DNA of 64,000 bases from Streptomyces sparsogenes (GCF_001704635.1 NZ_MAXF01000156.1:1-64000), one strand, 5' to 3'; positions 1-8,549 are shown, counted from the first letter of the stretch. Translations and numbers: made by a program. The notes: generated by a model not told the origin, from the sequence alone.

Positions 1-23
1 CTAGAAGGCTCATGAAGATCTTG
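1..23 (+). repeat. Left terminal inverted repeat of the IS
   Basis: The sequence begins CTAGAAGGCTCATGAAGATC. It matches the reverse complement of 1702-1724 except at bases 8-9 (GC here, AT in the other copy). Confidence 0.85.
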
Positions 24-25
24 AA

Positions 26-62
26 GAGGGGGCCATCCGGCCGGAGGCCGGGTGGCCCCCTC
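26..62 (-). terminator. Terminator-like hairpin inside the left IS end
   Basis: There is a 17-bp stem (26-42 with 46-62, one G-T wobble) and a 3-base loop. It lies directly after the transposase stop codon at 67-69. It could end transposase transcription or block read-through from outside. Confidence 0.6.
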
Positions 63-66
63 TTGG

Positions 67-1650
67 CTATGGGGTGGCTGGGGTGAGGTGCCAGGTGCCG
101 CTGGTTCGGGTGAGTCCGAGGTTGATCAGCCGGCGGAGGTTGAGGGCGGCGGCGCGGTGGTGGAGCCAGATGTTGTTGGCGATGACGCCGCGGTAGCGGA
201 CTCGACGGTTTCCCTTGGCGACCAGCCAGGCGATGGCGCGTTCGACCGGGGGCCGCCATCTGCGGTATTCGTCCTGCCAGGCGGGGTCGGTGGCCGCCTG
301 GTGGCGGGCCGCGGACAGCAGTTCGCGCTGGGGGTGGACGTTGAGGGTGCGCCCGGTCTTGGACCTGGTGCAGCGCCCGCGCAGGGGACAGTTGGTGCAC
401 AGGTGCTTGAACTGAGCGGTGCGGGCACCGTCGGCTTTGACCTGTCCGAGGTTGGCGGTGTGTCCGGCCGGGCAGGTCGCGGTGCCGGCCGCCAGGTCGA
501 TGTGGAAGTCGTCGATGGTGAAACCGCCGGGGACGGCCTGCCGCAGCGGCGGCGGCTTGATGACCGGGGTATGGCCGTCGGCCTGCAGGTGTGCACGCAG
601 GTCGCCGGTGCCGTAGGCGGAATCGCCGAGCACGGTTAACCGCGTGTCCGGTTCCTCGTCGGCGAGCAGGCGGGTGGCGACGGCGGCCTCGTGGTTGTCG
701 GAGCCGTGGCCGCTGGTGAGCGCGACGGCGGTGAACAGCCCGGTCTCCGGCTCGAAGGACGCATGTCCTTTGAAGCCGTCCTGGTGGCGGGTGCGGTTTT
801 TGTGGATGTGGCGTGCGTCCGCATCGACGGTGGACACGGTCCGGTCCGCGACTGTGCGCCGGGCGATGCGCCAGCGTCCGTCACGCCCGTCGGAGTCTTC
901 GGCCGGCTCCACGTCCTGGCCCGCGACCAGGGCCAGCAGGCCCACCGCGTTCGCCGCCTTCTCGCCGAGTTCCCGCTCGGGCAGGTGTCCGAGCAGGTTG
1001 ATCGCGTCGGTGACCAGCGCGTCGATCAGCGTGGCGCGTGCTTGCTCGTCGGCCCAGGCGATCCTCGGCTTGCCCGGGTCGGTGTAGTCGTGCGCGCGGC
1101 ACCACTGCGCCGCCGTCTCCTCGCCTCCGGGGACCTCGCGGATCACCCGGCGGATCGCGGAGATGATCTGGGTGACGGTGTCCTGGGTGGCCACCGCGTC
1201 ATCGAGGACGGTGGAGTCCAGTGCCCGGCGGTGCTTGCCCTTGAGGACACCGGTGGCCTTCACGACTTCACGCACGGCCTCAAAGACCCGGTTCGGGCGG
1301 GTGGAACGGCCCAGACGACGGCGGAAGTAGGCCAGGAGCGACGGGTCGAAGGCCATGTCGTTGAGGCCCAGCCCGCAGGCGGCCTTCCACCGCAGGTCGC
1401 AGCGCAGTTCCTGGACCGTCTCGAAGTCCGATAGCCCGTGCAGGGCCTGCAGGGTGATCGCAGCGGCCAGGATCTGCGGGGGCATGCTCGGCCGCCCGTT
1501 CGCCGATGGATACATGTCCGCGAACATCTCCACCGGAAACAGCGCACCACGATGCTCGGCCAGGAACGCGAACACACTCCCCGCCGGAATCAACTCCCGG
1601 CAGGTCTCCCACACATCCGGCCCGACCGTCTCTCCGGACCATTCACCCAT
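67..1650 (-). CDS. IS1182-family transposase
   Basis: A 527-residue DDE transposase that moves the surrounding element. The N-terminal part (VFAFLAEHRGALFPVEMFAD) and the following helical region match the DUF772-type domain of IS1182 transposases. The central part has the LGDSAYG motif with a catalytic Asp, and the C-terminal part has a four-Cys cluster (LCTNCPLRGRC and a nearby CPAGH). The conserved tail reads RRVRYRGVIANN. The ATG at 1650 is chosen because the open frame upstream crosses the IS boundary. No frameshift or stop is seen, so it may be active. Confidence 0.9.
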   Translation of the reverse strand: MGEWSGETVGPDVWETCRELIPAGSVFAFLAEHRGALFPVEMFADMYPSANGRPSMPPQILAAAITLQALHGLSDFETVQELRCDLRWKAACGLGLNDMAFDPSLLAYFRRRLGRSTRPNRVFEAVREVVKATGVLKGKHRRALDSTVLDDAVATQDTVTQIISAIRRVIREVPGGEETAAQWCRAHDYTDPGKPRIAWADEQARATLIDALVTDAINLLGHLPERELGEKAANAVGLLALVAGQDVEPAEDSDGRDGRWRIARRTVADRTVSTVDADARHIHKNRTRHQDGFKGHASFEPETGLFTAVALTSGHGSDNHEAAVATRLLADEEPDTRLTVLGDSAYGTGDLRAHLQADGHTPVIKPPPLRQAVPGGFTIDDFHIDLAAGTATCPAGHTANLGQVKADGARTAQFKHLCTNCPLRGRCTRSKTGRTLNVHPQRELLSAARHQAATDPAWQDEYRRWRPPVERAIAWLVAKGNRRVRYRGVIANNIWLHHRAAALNLRRLINLGLTRTSGTWHLTPATP

Positions 1651-1668
1651 CACCACAACAACGAGTCT

Positions 1669-1694
1669 GGCCCCGCCGCTCACACGGCGGGGCC
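1669..1694. promoter_or_regulatory. Perfect hairpin upstream of the transposase
   Basis: A 10-bp perfect stem (1669-1678 with 1685-1694, arms GGCCCCGCCG and CGGCGGGGCC) and a 6-base loop lie between the right IS end and the transposase start. In the transposase mRNA it could limit translation from outside transcription. The role is inferred. Confidence 0.5.
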
Positions 1695-1701
1695 AGAACC
1701 C

Positions 1702-1724
1702 CAAGATCTTCATGAATCTTCTAG
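1702..1724 (-). repeat. Right terminal inverted repeat of the IS
   Basis: Read on the minus strand it begins CTAGAAGATTCATGAAGATC. It pairs with bases 1-23 with two mismatches. Confidence 0.85.
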
Positions 1725-2673
1725 TGCCGAAGTACTGGCTGCGGGCCTTCGCCGAGGACGGGCACGTGCTCGGGCGGTGGCGGGGCGGCGCGGAGCATCG
1801 CACTCCCGTGCGGCGCGCGGCGGTGGCGCGGGAGTTCAACACCGACCCCCTCGCAGATGGCGAACGGCGCGTGGCGTTGGAGACCTACCTGGACCGCCAC
1901 GTCGACGGCCCGTGTGCGCCGGTTCTGCGCGCCTTGCGTGAGGGACGGTGGCCGCTGGACGAGGTACAACATGCCCTTGCGCTGGACGCGCTGGCCTGGC
2001 AGGTGGTGCGCACGCAGGCGTTCAGGTCCTTCGACGAGCAGGTCGGCCGGCAGCTCTTCCCAGCTTTATGGGCTTCGGAGGCAGTGGGTTACTGCGAGGA
2101 ACGGCTGGGGCGACCGCTGTCGGACGCGGAGCGGATGGAGCCCTTCCGTGGTCGCCGACCCGCGCGCGGCGCTGCGCACCATGATCCGCGCTTTCGAGCG
2201 CACCCGCGACATCCTCACCGTCCCGGGCCGTCGACTGGTGGTGTTGCGCCCGGCGGAGCCGTTGCTGGTCCTGGCCGACAGTGGAGTTGCCTTGCGCCGC
2301 AAAGGATGGCAGCTTCTGCCTCACTCCCCCGCTGCTGCCCGAGACGGTCGAGGTCTTTGCTCCGCTGTCACCGACGTGTCTGCTCATCTCCACACCCCGC
2401 GCGCACTACCGCCCGCATCAGGGGCTCACCCGCAAAATCGCCGCCAAGGCCAACGCCGGGGCAGCAGCCTGGTGCCAGGACGCCGTCTACCGGCTCCCGT
2501 CCATGCCCTGGCCCTCCCGGCTGCGGCTCGCCGGCACCCCGCTGGAAGTCCGGCCGCCGCGGCTGACAGCGGTACCCACCCCGCACCAGCCCGGCCCCGC
2601 ACCGGCCCATCCCGAGATCCGCCCCAAGCAAGCTGCGCGCCATCCTGGAACAGCTCACCCTCGCACCCGCTGA
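1725..2673 (+). pseudogene. DUF4238-like protein, IS-interrupted and frameshifted
   Basis: The reading frame picks up directly at the IS edge with LVPKYWLRAFAEDGHVLGRW, which resembles the N-terminal (H)xVPxxYLRxFA motif of DUF4238 proteins. Only a few N-terminal codons are therefore missing, lying left of the window. The frame then shifts twice by one extra base, near 2145 (after SDAERMEPF) and near 2301 (after SGVALRRK). The homologous text continues in the new frames (ADPRAALRTMIRAFERTRDI, then DGSFCLTPPLLPETVEVFAP). DUF4238 proteins have no established function. With the IS and two shifts the gene should be dead. Confidence 0.65.
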
Positions 2674-2808
2674 TCAGCCTCCGACCCCGGAAGGGGTAGC
2701 GGGCCGCCATACTGACCTCGCCGGTACGGCGCGTCCGGGCGAAGATGCCGGCTGCATACGAACGCGGGACGCAGGCCCTGGCCGCGGTCAGGACTTCAGG
2801 GGGCGACT

Positions 2809-3612
2809 ATGAACAAACAGGACCAGGCGGATGCGGTCGACCGGGAGATGGCCGCGCGTCGTCTGCCTGATGCAGCCTTGCAGGCGTTGGGGCGCTGGTG
2901 GGACCGGAACAGGGCAGAGTTCGCGGACGGGACGCCGGGCGCGCACGCGGTCCGCTACACCCCGAGCCGGTGGGCGCACATCACCCCTTGGCCCTCGGCG
3001 CTGGCTTCAGCGTCCCACGCCGGTGATGCCGTAGTCAGCCGGGCGCAGGTGGTGTCGATCGTCGCGGAGGCGCTGCGGCGCGAGGCCTACCGGGAGGCTC
3101 TGGTCGCCACCTATGTGTGGGGGAAGGGGAAACGCGGCTCCCGCAGAGGCAGCGGCCCCGTCACCCTGGCCAAGATCCTGACCGCCGGGGGCCTGGATAC
3201 CGCACTGGGTCGAGCGGTTACCACGTTGAGCGAGCAGGGCGCAGTAGCTGCCTACGCGGGACTCCAGGGCGTCGTTCCCGAGTTCGGTCCGTCGTTCTAC
3301 ACCAAGTTCCTGTACTTCGCCGGTAAGTCGGTTCGGTCGGCAGCTGGCCCCCAGCCGCTCATCCTTGACAGGGCTCTGGCCCGGCAAATGCGGTCCCTGG
3401 CCCAGGCAGTCGGCCGGGAGACCGGCCGCGACCCCGACGGCTTGATCGCCGGCTGGGTCTGGCGGGACACGAACTGGTCACCGCACCGCTACGCGGTCTA
3501 CCTCTCCTTCATGCAGGCGGCCTCCTGCCAGGCCTCGGCAACGCCGTTCTGGCCGTCCGACGCCACGCCCGACCTACTTGAATACGCGCTGTTCAGCACC
3601 TCATGGACGTGA
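2809..3612 (+). CDS. 8-oxoguanine DNA glycosylase OGG-fold protein
   Basis: A 267-residue protein with an AGGGGG ribosome site about 6 bases before the ATG. Residues 158-190 (EFGPSFYTKFLYFAG, then PQPLILDRAL) match the signature of bacterial 'OGG-fold' proteins. By analogy with OGG1, Lys166 in YTKF and Asp187 in LILD would be the Schiff-base lysine and catalytic aspartate. The family is assigned to base-excision DNA glycosylases by fold; substrate and role are largely untested. It follows the DUF4238 relic by 135 bp and overlaps the truncated MocR gene tail-to-tail by 20 bp. The pair may be an acquired cassette. Confidence 0.7.
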   Translation: MNKQDQADAVDREMAARRLPDAALQALGRWWDRNRAEFADGTPGAHAVRYTPSRWAHITPWPSALASASHAGDAVVSRAQVVSIVAEALRREAYREALVATYVWGKGKRGSRRGSGPVTLAKILTAGGLDTALGRAVTTLSEQGAVAAYAGLQGVVPEFGPSFYTKFLYFAGKSVRSAAGPQPLILDRALARQMRSLAQAVGRETGRDPDGLIAGWVWRDTNWSPHRYAVYLSFMQAASCQASATPFWPSDATPDLLEYALFSTSWT

Positions 3613-4183
3613 GACCGCCGACATGAGCCAGCCGGGCCGGCGATGAACCTTCGCTGCCGACAGCGGCCTCGTGTCCCCGTCCTCCTGAGCAGCACCCGCC
3701 GGTGCGGCCTGGCTCGTTCACTGGCACGCCCGCCCGGGGTGGCGGTCCAGGCGTGCCGGCCCGCGCGGTGGCTTTGGCGAGCGCTTCAGCGACCGCGTCC
3801 TCCGGGGGCGCAAGGGCTGCGAGCGCCAGGTCGATGACGGCCTGTTCGCCGGACATCATTGAGGCGACGCTGGTGGGGCTCCGCCCGTCGGGGAGCGCGG
3901 TCCAGGTGCCGGCGCCTCGGCGGCTGTGCGCGTAGCCGCTCTCCCGCAGCAGGTCGTACGCGGCCGTCACGGTGGCCCGGCGGACGCCGAGCGCCGAAGC
4001 GAGTTCATGCTCTGCCGGCAGTCGCATGTGCAGGGTGATCCGGCCGTCCAGCCCCAGGGAGCGCACCGACCGGGCCAGTTTGCGGTAGTCGAGCCGGATG
4101 CCGGGCGGGCTGGAGATCACAGCAGCGAGCTGCCGGCCGGCCAGGGTTCGGTCCACAGCGTGGACTGTTCGCCCGCCTGCCAT
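3593..4183 (-). pseudogene. MocR/GntR-type regulator truncated to its HTH domain
   Basis: 196 residues. Residues 30-85 are a GntR winged helix almost identical to the full-length regulator at 5742-7199 (shared VTAAYDLLRESGYA and SRRGAGTWT). The aminotransferase-like domain is missing: similarity stops near base 3740 and the tail (PPPRAGVPVNEPGRTGG) runs into the end of the OGG-fold gene. The ATG at 4183 has GGAGAG upstream. The operator upstream is intact, so an HTH-only protein could still be made and compete for MocR sites. Loss of the effector/PLP domain suggests a deletion when the neighbouring cassette arrived. Confidence 0.7.
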
Positions 4184-4197
4184 ACCAATCTCTCCCC

Positions 4198-4235
4198 ATT
4201 GGCGCTGCCCTACGAGCCAATGAGCGTACAGACTC
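4198..4235. promoter_or_regulatory. MocR operator, copy 1
   Basis: The inverted repeat ATTGGC-N12-GCCAAT (4198-4221) is followed after exactly 5 bases by TACAGACTC (4227-4235). The same arrangement precedes the full-length MocR gene at 7214-7251, so both genes probably answer to the same protein. A further CCAAT-N4-ATTGG palindrome lies at about 4242-4255. Confidence 0.65.
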
Positions 4236-4288
4236 TGCACCAATAGGCATTGGCCTGGGAGATATCCCCGGAGGGATGGAAGATTGGC

Positions 4289-4477
4289 ATGGCTGGAGGT
4301 ATGACCGATCGCGAGGAGCGCGAGATACAGCGACGCCACGAACAACGCATCGCGGATCCCCTACCCGTAGGCGTGTGGATCCGGAGCCTGCTCTCAGCCA
4401 CAGGGCGGCACCTTCGCCGCCGGCATCCGGAAGGTGCGCGACACCATGCGCCGCAGCGGGGCGGGAGGCCCGCATGA
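4289..4477 (+). CDS. Small hypothetical protein upstream of the stress protein
   Basis: About 62 residues (or 58 from the ATG at 4301), rich in Arg and Glu at the start (EEREIQRRHEQR), with PLPVGVWIRSLL in the middle. Its TGA overlaps the ATG of the universal stress gene (ATGA at 4474), which suggests coupling. I do not recognise a family. It lies divergent from the truncated MocR gene across the shared operator region. It could equally be non-coding leader. Confidence 0.35.
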   Translation: MAGGMTDREEREIQRRHEQRIADPLPVGVWIRSLLSATGRHLRRRHPEGARHHAPQRGGRPA

Positions 4478-5013
4478 CGACGGAGTCAGGACGTGTCGTC
4501 GTCGGAGTCAGCGGCTCGCTGGCCAGCCTCGCCGCGCTGCGGCGCGGAGTCCTGGAGGCTCGCCGCGATGGCAGGACACTCGTAGCGGTGGCGGCCTGGG
4601 AGCCGCCGGAGGGCAAGACCCTCTACGCCAAACAGCCCGACCGTGCATGGGCCAGGATGTGGGAGGACGAGGCCCGGCTGCGGCTGAACCGCGCCTTCGA
4701 CGAGGCCCTCGGCGGGCTCCCGACGGATCTTCATGTCACATGTCTGGTCATCAGAGACGCTCCCGGACCGGCCCTGTGCGCCGTCGCGCGCCGCCCCGAG
4801 GACCTGCTGATCGTCGGGGCGGCGCGCCCCCACGGTCTCCGGGCGCGGGCCCACCGCAACCCGGTGCGCCGGTACGTCCTGACCACAGCGCGCTGCGCCG
4901 TTCTGACCGTCCCCGGACCACGCCTGCTGCGGGGTGAGGCCCGGACACTGCGCCTGGTTCCGTCCCCGAGCTTCGCGCCGGACACGGCCGGCCGACACGA
5001 AACGGCGCCATGA
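4474..5013 (+). CDS. Universal stress protein (UspA family)
   Basis: 179 residues with GGAGG 7-8 bases before the ATG. The N-terminal strand VVVGVSGSLASLAALRRG is the Usp fold start, although the usual GxDGS Asp is Ser. The later segment EDLLIVGAARPH and the strand CAVLTVPG match the Usp C-terminal half. The ATP-binding GxxG-9x-G(S/T) pattern is not evident (ARPHGLRARAHRNPVRRY), so this may be a non-ATP-binding member. It is possibly co-transcribed with the small upstream ORF. Confidence 0.7.
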   Translation: MTTESGRVVVGVSGSLASLAALRRGVLEARRDGRTLVAVAAWEPPEGKTLYAKQPDRAWARMWEDEARLRLNRAFDEALGGLPTDLHVTCLVIRDAPGPALCAVARRPEDLLIVGAARPHGLRARAHRNPVRRYVLTTARCAVLTVPGPRLLRGEARTLRLVPSPSFAPDTAGRHETAP

Positions 5014-5064
5014 GCAGGCCGGATCCCTCTCTGTCACCCCTGGGTGAAGCGCCCCGCTCCGACG

Positions 5065-5081
5065 GATCAGCCTGGCTGATC
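5065..5081. terminator. Short hairpin after the stress protein
   Basis: GATCAGC-CTG-GCTGATC is a perfect 7-bp stem about 50 bp after the stop codon. There is no clear T-run, so the terminator role is tentative. Confidence 0.35.
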
Positions 5082-5189
5082 GTTCATCATGCCGTCCGGT
5101 ATCGCCGGGGCAGGTGATGCTGCAGTACCCGTGGCGTCGGCTACCTGGCCGCGCTGCGGTCGTCACGCGAACGAGGTCATCGGCGGGTC

Positions 5190-5530
5190 GGGAAGCCGCG
5201 GTGGCGGGCAGTGACCGTGACGGTCAGGGCAGCGAGTACGGGTCGGTGTGGTCGAGAAGGAGAACGCAGCCAGATGCGGCGACGGCGATGCTGAGGTTCC
5301 CGCAGGCGACCAGGAGGGACTGGGCAAGATCGGCGGCCGCGCCCGCAGCGTCGGCGACAGCGGTCTGCAGCAGGGTGGCGGCACGGCCGAAGCCGAAGCC
5401 CCAGATCGCGGCGGCACCTGGACGGGCCAGGACGCCGAGGTGGCCAGGAGGCGGCGAGGACGGTGCCGGCGAATGCGAGGAGCCCGCAGGCGGCGAGGGT
5501 CAGGGTGGTTAGGTGCCGGTCGTTCAGCGC
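5190..5530 (-). pseudogene. MFS transporter relic
   Basis: Two minus-strand frames together read like the last membrane helices of an MFS drug transporter: LTLAACGLLAFAGTVLAAS, then in another frame IWGFGFGRAATLLQTAVADA and DLAQSLLVACGNLSIAVAAS. The frames do not join, and no start is seen. The intergenic DNA around it (5014-5741) holds nothing else I recognise. Confidence 0.5.
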
Positions 5531-5741
5531 TGTCGGTCAGGTCCTGTCAGCCATGCTGCCGGACCCGCCCGGCGCCGTGTCCGATCCGGCCAGCGCCGGC
5601 ACCCCGAGTACGCATGCCGAGCAGGAAGTGGCAGGTCCTGCGAAAGAAAGGCCAGGCGGGGTGCGCCGACCACCGAGTCCTGCCAAGCAGCCGTCACCCT
5701 CGCAGCCCTGCTGATGTGGGAAAGACTTGTGACGACAGAAC

Positions 5742-7199
5742 CTAGGCCACCCAGTACGGCCGTCCCGGCTCCTCGTCCGTGCCGTCGAGGCCCGCGTCGA
5801 GGGCCTCGGCGATCCGGCGTACCGCCTCGTCGGCGACCTCGGCGGGCTGCGTGTAGGGCCAGCGCAGCCGGTGCTCGAACGTGCCGGGGTCCGCGCCGAA
5901 CCGGGACCCGCCCTCGATCCGCACGCCGTGCCGCAGCGCGGCCCGCGTCAGCGGACCGGCGATCGGGCGGCCCAGGTCGATCCACAGGCACATGCCGCCC
6001 TGCGGCGTCTGCCAGCGCCAGTCGGGGAACTCGCGGCGCAGCTGCGCGGCCAGGTGGTCGCGCAGCGCGCGCAGGAGCGGCAGCCGCCGCCGCAGGATCT
6101 GTGGCTCCCGGTCGATCAGCCGCAGCGCCACCAGCTGGTCGAGGACCGACCCCGACATGTCCGCCGTGACCCGCTGCGCCGTCAGCTCCGTGATCAGCCG
6201 CGTGCCCGCCCGCACCCAGCCCACCCGCAGACCCGACCAGTGCCCCTTGCTGAGCGAGCCGACGGTGACGATCTGCTCGGCGCCGCGCCCCGCCACCAGC
6301 GACGCGAACGGCGGGGGCGTGGCCGCGTCGAGCGCTATGTCCGCGATCGTCTCGTCGACAACCAGCCACGTGCCGGTCGCCCGCGCGTCCGCGATGATCC
6401 GCTGCCGCTGCTCACGCGGCATGAGCCGGCCCGTCGGATTCTGGAAGTCCGGGATCAGATACGCGAGCCGGGGCGCCGACTGCCGCAGCGTCACCCCGAA
6501 CAGCTCCGCATCCCAGCCGTCCTCCGTCACCGGCACCGGCACGGTGCGAAGTCCCAACTGCCTTATGACGGACAGGGCGTTAGCGTACGACGGGTTCTCC
6601 ACCGCAATCCGGTCGCCGGGCCGCCCCAGCAGGGAGAGCGTGAGCGCCACCGCCTGCTGCGCGCCCGACGTGACAAGGATCTGCCCGGGCAGCGTCGGCA
6701 GCCCACGCCCCGTGTACCGCGCGGCGATCGCCGCCCGCAGCTGTGGCAGACCGTAAGGGTGGTAGCCCGGCGTCGTCGCGTGCCGGGCCAGGTCGTCGGC
6801 GGCGGCCGCGTACGCGGCGGACAGTTCGTCGGCCAGGGCGCCGGGCGCCGCGATGGCCAGGTCGATCACGTCCTCCCCGGCGAGCGGGGGGCGAACACTG
6901 GTCAGCTGCGCGCCCTCCGGCAGCTCCGTCCACGTCCCCGCGCCGCGCCGGCTGACCGCGTAACCGCTCTCCCTGAGCAGGTCGTACGCGGCGGTCACGG
7001 TGGCCCGGCTGATGCCGAGCGCCACCGCGAACTCGCGCTCCGCGGGCAGCCGGGTGTGCAGCGCGATCCGGCCGTCGAGCAGCAGGGTCCGTACGCCCTG
7101 CGCGAGCGCCCGGTAGCCGGCCCGTTCCCCGGCGACCCCGGTCACCAGCGCGGCGAGCCGCCTGCCGCCCAGACGCTGGACCCCGCTCCTCGCTGCCAT
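5742..7199 (-). CDS. MocR-family (GntR HTH plus aminotransferase-like) regulator
   Basis: 485 residues. Residues 30-90 are a GntR winged helix. Residues about 115-465 are a fold-type-I PLP aminotransferase-like domain with NPTGRLM, VDETIADI and the SLSKGHWSGLRVGW segment, whose Lys would bind PLP. It resembles the YczR-type regulators that in many actinomycetes face a membrane protein gene; here the facing gene appears lost (see 7300). It is likely autoregulated through the operator at 7214-7251. The start is the ATG at 7199 with GATGAGG close upstream. Confidence 0.85.
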   Translation of the reverse strand: MAARSGVQRLGGRRLAALVTGVAGERAGYRALAQGVRTLLLDGRIALHTRLPAEREFAVALGISRATVTAAYDLLRESGYAVSRRGAGTWTELPEGAQLTSVRPPLAGEDVIDLAIAAPGALADELSAAYAAAADDLARHATTPGYHPYGLPQLRAAIAARYTGRGLPTLPGQILVTSGAQQAVALTLSLLGRPGDRIAVENPSYANALSVIRQLGLRTVPVPVTEDGWDAELFGVTLRQSAPRLAYLIPDFQNPTGRLMPREQRQRIIADARATGTWLVVDETIADIALDAATPPPFASLVAGRGAEQIVTVGSLSKGHWSGLRVGWVRAGTRLITELTAQRVTADMSGSVLDQLVALRLIDREPQILRRRLPLLRALRDHLAAQLRREFPDWRWQTPQGGMCLWIDLGRPIAGPLTRAALRHGVRIEGGSRFGADPGTFEHRLRWPYTQPAEVADEAVRRIAEALDAGLDGTDEEPGRPYWVA

Positions 7200-7213
7200 G
7201 CCTCATCCCCGTC

Positions 7214-7251
7214 ATTGGCCCTGCACACCAGGCCAATCAATCTACAGACTC
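7214..7251. promoter_or_regulatory. MocR operator, copy 2
   Basis: ATTGGCC-N10-GGCCAAT (7214-7237), then 5 bases, then TACAGACTC (7243-7251). This is the same architecture and spacing as at 4198-4235. It lies 15 bp upstream of the full-length MocR start. Confidence 0.7.
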
Positions 7252-7299
7252 ACACAAGACCGCCGAACAGTGGCCTGGACGGACACAAGGAGACACGCC

Positions 7300-7498
7300 A
7301 TGCAGCACGACAGGAGTGACTTCAGCGACCGGACCGAGCGCATGCCGCGGCGCCGCACCCCGCAGGCGGCCCGCGCCGCCCCCGCCGGACGACCATCCCG
7401 CACCGCCCCTGCCGGACCGTCGTCGGCGTCACGCAGTGCCGTCGCTTTTGCAGGAAACACCGGTGGAGTCCGCCGATCTTGCTGGTTAGGGTCGGGGG
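7300..7498 (+). other. Orphan start region divergent from MocR
   Basis: An ATG at 7300 has a near-perfect AAGGAGA site 6-7 bases upstream and opens MQHDRSDFSDRTERMPRRR. The frame then turns into alanine/proline/arginine-rich text and runs past the DUF6204 start without a sensible end. It looks like the 5' stump of a gene that faced mocR and was cut, possibly the usual YczE-like membrane protein. Confidence 0.35.
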
Positions 7499-7858
7499 AT
7501 GAGTACTCGCACCTTCCGTATCACCGTCCGCGGTGTCTTCGACGGACTCAGCACCGACCAGCGTGCCGCACTCCTGGCCCGCGCCGCAGAACACGATGTT
7601 CTGCGGGCGGCCTTCACACCCGAGGGGCACCTCAGTTACGACCTGGCAGCGCGATCCGCCTTCACCTTCCGTTTCCTGGATTTCGGAGAGGAAGAGGAGG
7701 ACATCCTGGAGGCGTCCGAACGCGCCGAAGAGGCGGCGAAGGCGTGGCTGACCGAGCGCGGCTACGGCTACAAGAACCTCAGGTCGCAGGCCGAGGACCT
7801 CTCTCAAGCGCCACTGAGCAAACGGCAGCGCCGCGCCGCAGCCCAGAAGAACCTCTGA
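7499..7858 (+). CDS. DUF6204 family protein
   Basis: 119 residues, MSTRTFRITVRGVFDGL onward, matching the conserved Streptomyces DUF6204 pattern: TVRGVFDGL start, HDVLRAAFTPEGHLSYDL, acidic EEEEDILEA helix, and a basic C-terminus SKRQRRAAAQ. Function is unknown. The start has only a GGGGG run directly upstream. No operon partner is evident, and 7859-8045 holds no gene. Confidence 0.75.
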   Translation: MSTRTFRITVRGVFDGLSTDQRAALLARAAEHDVLRAAFTPEGHLSYDLAARSAFTFRFLDFGEEEEDILEASERAEEAAKAWLTERGYGYKNLRSQAEDLSQAPLSKRQRRAAAQKNL

Positions 7859-8045
7859 ATCCTCCAACTGCACGGTCTTCGCCCAGCCGTCGAGCGTTCC
7901 TCGCCACGCGATCCTGGCCGGGCAGTGCTCGTCCCGGTGAGCATCGCAGCGGGGAGACGGCGCTCAGGCCCACGCCTCGGTCGCGAGGCCCTGGTACCTC
8001 AAGCTCCTGTCCAGGGGCTCCGTCCGGCCATCAACTAAACAAATC

Positions 8046-8084
8046 CTTGACTGTGCAAGCTTCTGATATGCTTGAGCAGTCAAG
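8046..8084. promoter_or_regulatory. Probable MarR operator
   Basis: Imperfect palindrome CTTGACTGTGCAAGC (8046-8060), 9-base centre, GCTTGAGCAGTCAAG (8070-8084). The arms agree at 13 of 15 bases. It contains TTGACT and TATGCT promoter-like words and runs into the AAGGAGG ribosome site of the marR gene, as expected for autorepression. Confidence 0.7.
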
Positions 8085-8093
8085 GAGGTGGCA

Positions 8094-8549
8094 ATGAGTG
8101 ATGCGCTGGACGCGTCGCTGCGTCTCGCGAGGGCCCAGACGGCCCTGGTGAAGCGGTTCGACGCGAGCCTGGGAGGGCTGCACGGGGTGAGCCTGGCCGA
8201 CTTCACGACGCTGCTGCGTCTGGGGCAGGCGCCCGGCAGCCGGATGCGCCGGGTGGACCTGGCCGAGGCCCTGGGTCTGACTGCCTCCGGGGTGACCCGG
8301 GGGCTGGCGCCACTGGAGCGGATCGGGCTGGTGACACGCGAGACGGACGCCCGTGACGGCCGGGTGGCCTACGCGGCACTGACCGACACCGGCCGCGCAC
8401 GCCTGACGGACATGCTCGCCACGGCCGAGCAGATCGCCGCCGAGATCTTCGCCGCGCCCCCGTGGAGCAAGGAGGACATCGGCCAGATGTCCGCGCTGCT
8501 GACGCGCCTGGGCGGCACCGGCCTGCCCGGCCACACCTCCACCCCATAA
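8094..8549 (+). CDS. MarR-family transcriptional regulator
   Basis: 151 residues with AAGGAGG 5 bases upstream of the ATG. The winged helix spans about residues 35-105 (VDLAEALGLTASGVTRGLAP, then GLVTRETDARDGRVAYAALT, the MarR wing with DxRxxR-like text). MarR proteins usually repress efflux or detoxification genes and release DNA on ligand binding. The next genes downstream form an ABC drug-exporter pair in the same direction, which are the likely targets. Confidence 0.85.
   Translation: MSDALDASLRLARAQTALVKRFDASLGGLHGVSLADFTTLLRLGQAPGSRMRRVDLAEALGLTASGVTRGLAPLERIGLVTRETDARDGRVAYAALTDTGRARLTDMLATAEQIAAEIFAAPPWSKEDIGQMSALLTRLGGTGLPGHTSTP

Larger units (their letters stand above)
1..1724 (-). 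mobile_element. IS1182-family insertion sequence
   Basis: A complete element of about 1.72 kb. It begins and ends with CTAG and has imperfect terminal inverted repeats (21 of 23 bases match). It carries one transposase gene on the minus strand, a terminator-like hairpin just inside the left end and a second hairpin inside the right end. It interrupts the 5' end of a DUF4238 gene whose remainder starts at 1725. The first base of the window coincides with the element's edge, so CTAG could be either the terminus or a duplicated 4-bp target. Confidence 0.85.

Noticed and set aside
5871..7319. Long plus-strand open frame opposite the MocR gene
   Set aside because: It is the antisense shadow of a high-GC gene: Arg/Pro/Gly-rich text, no family motifs, no ribosome site.
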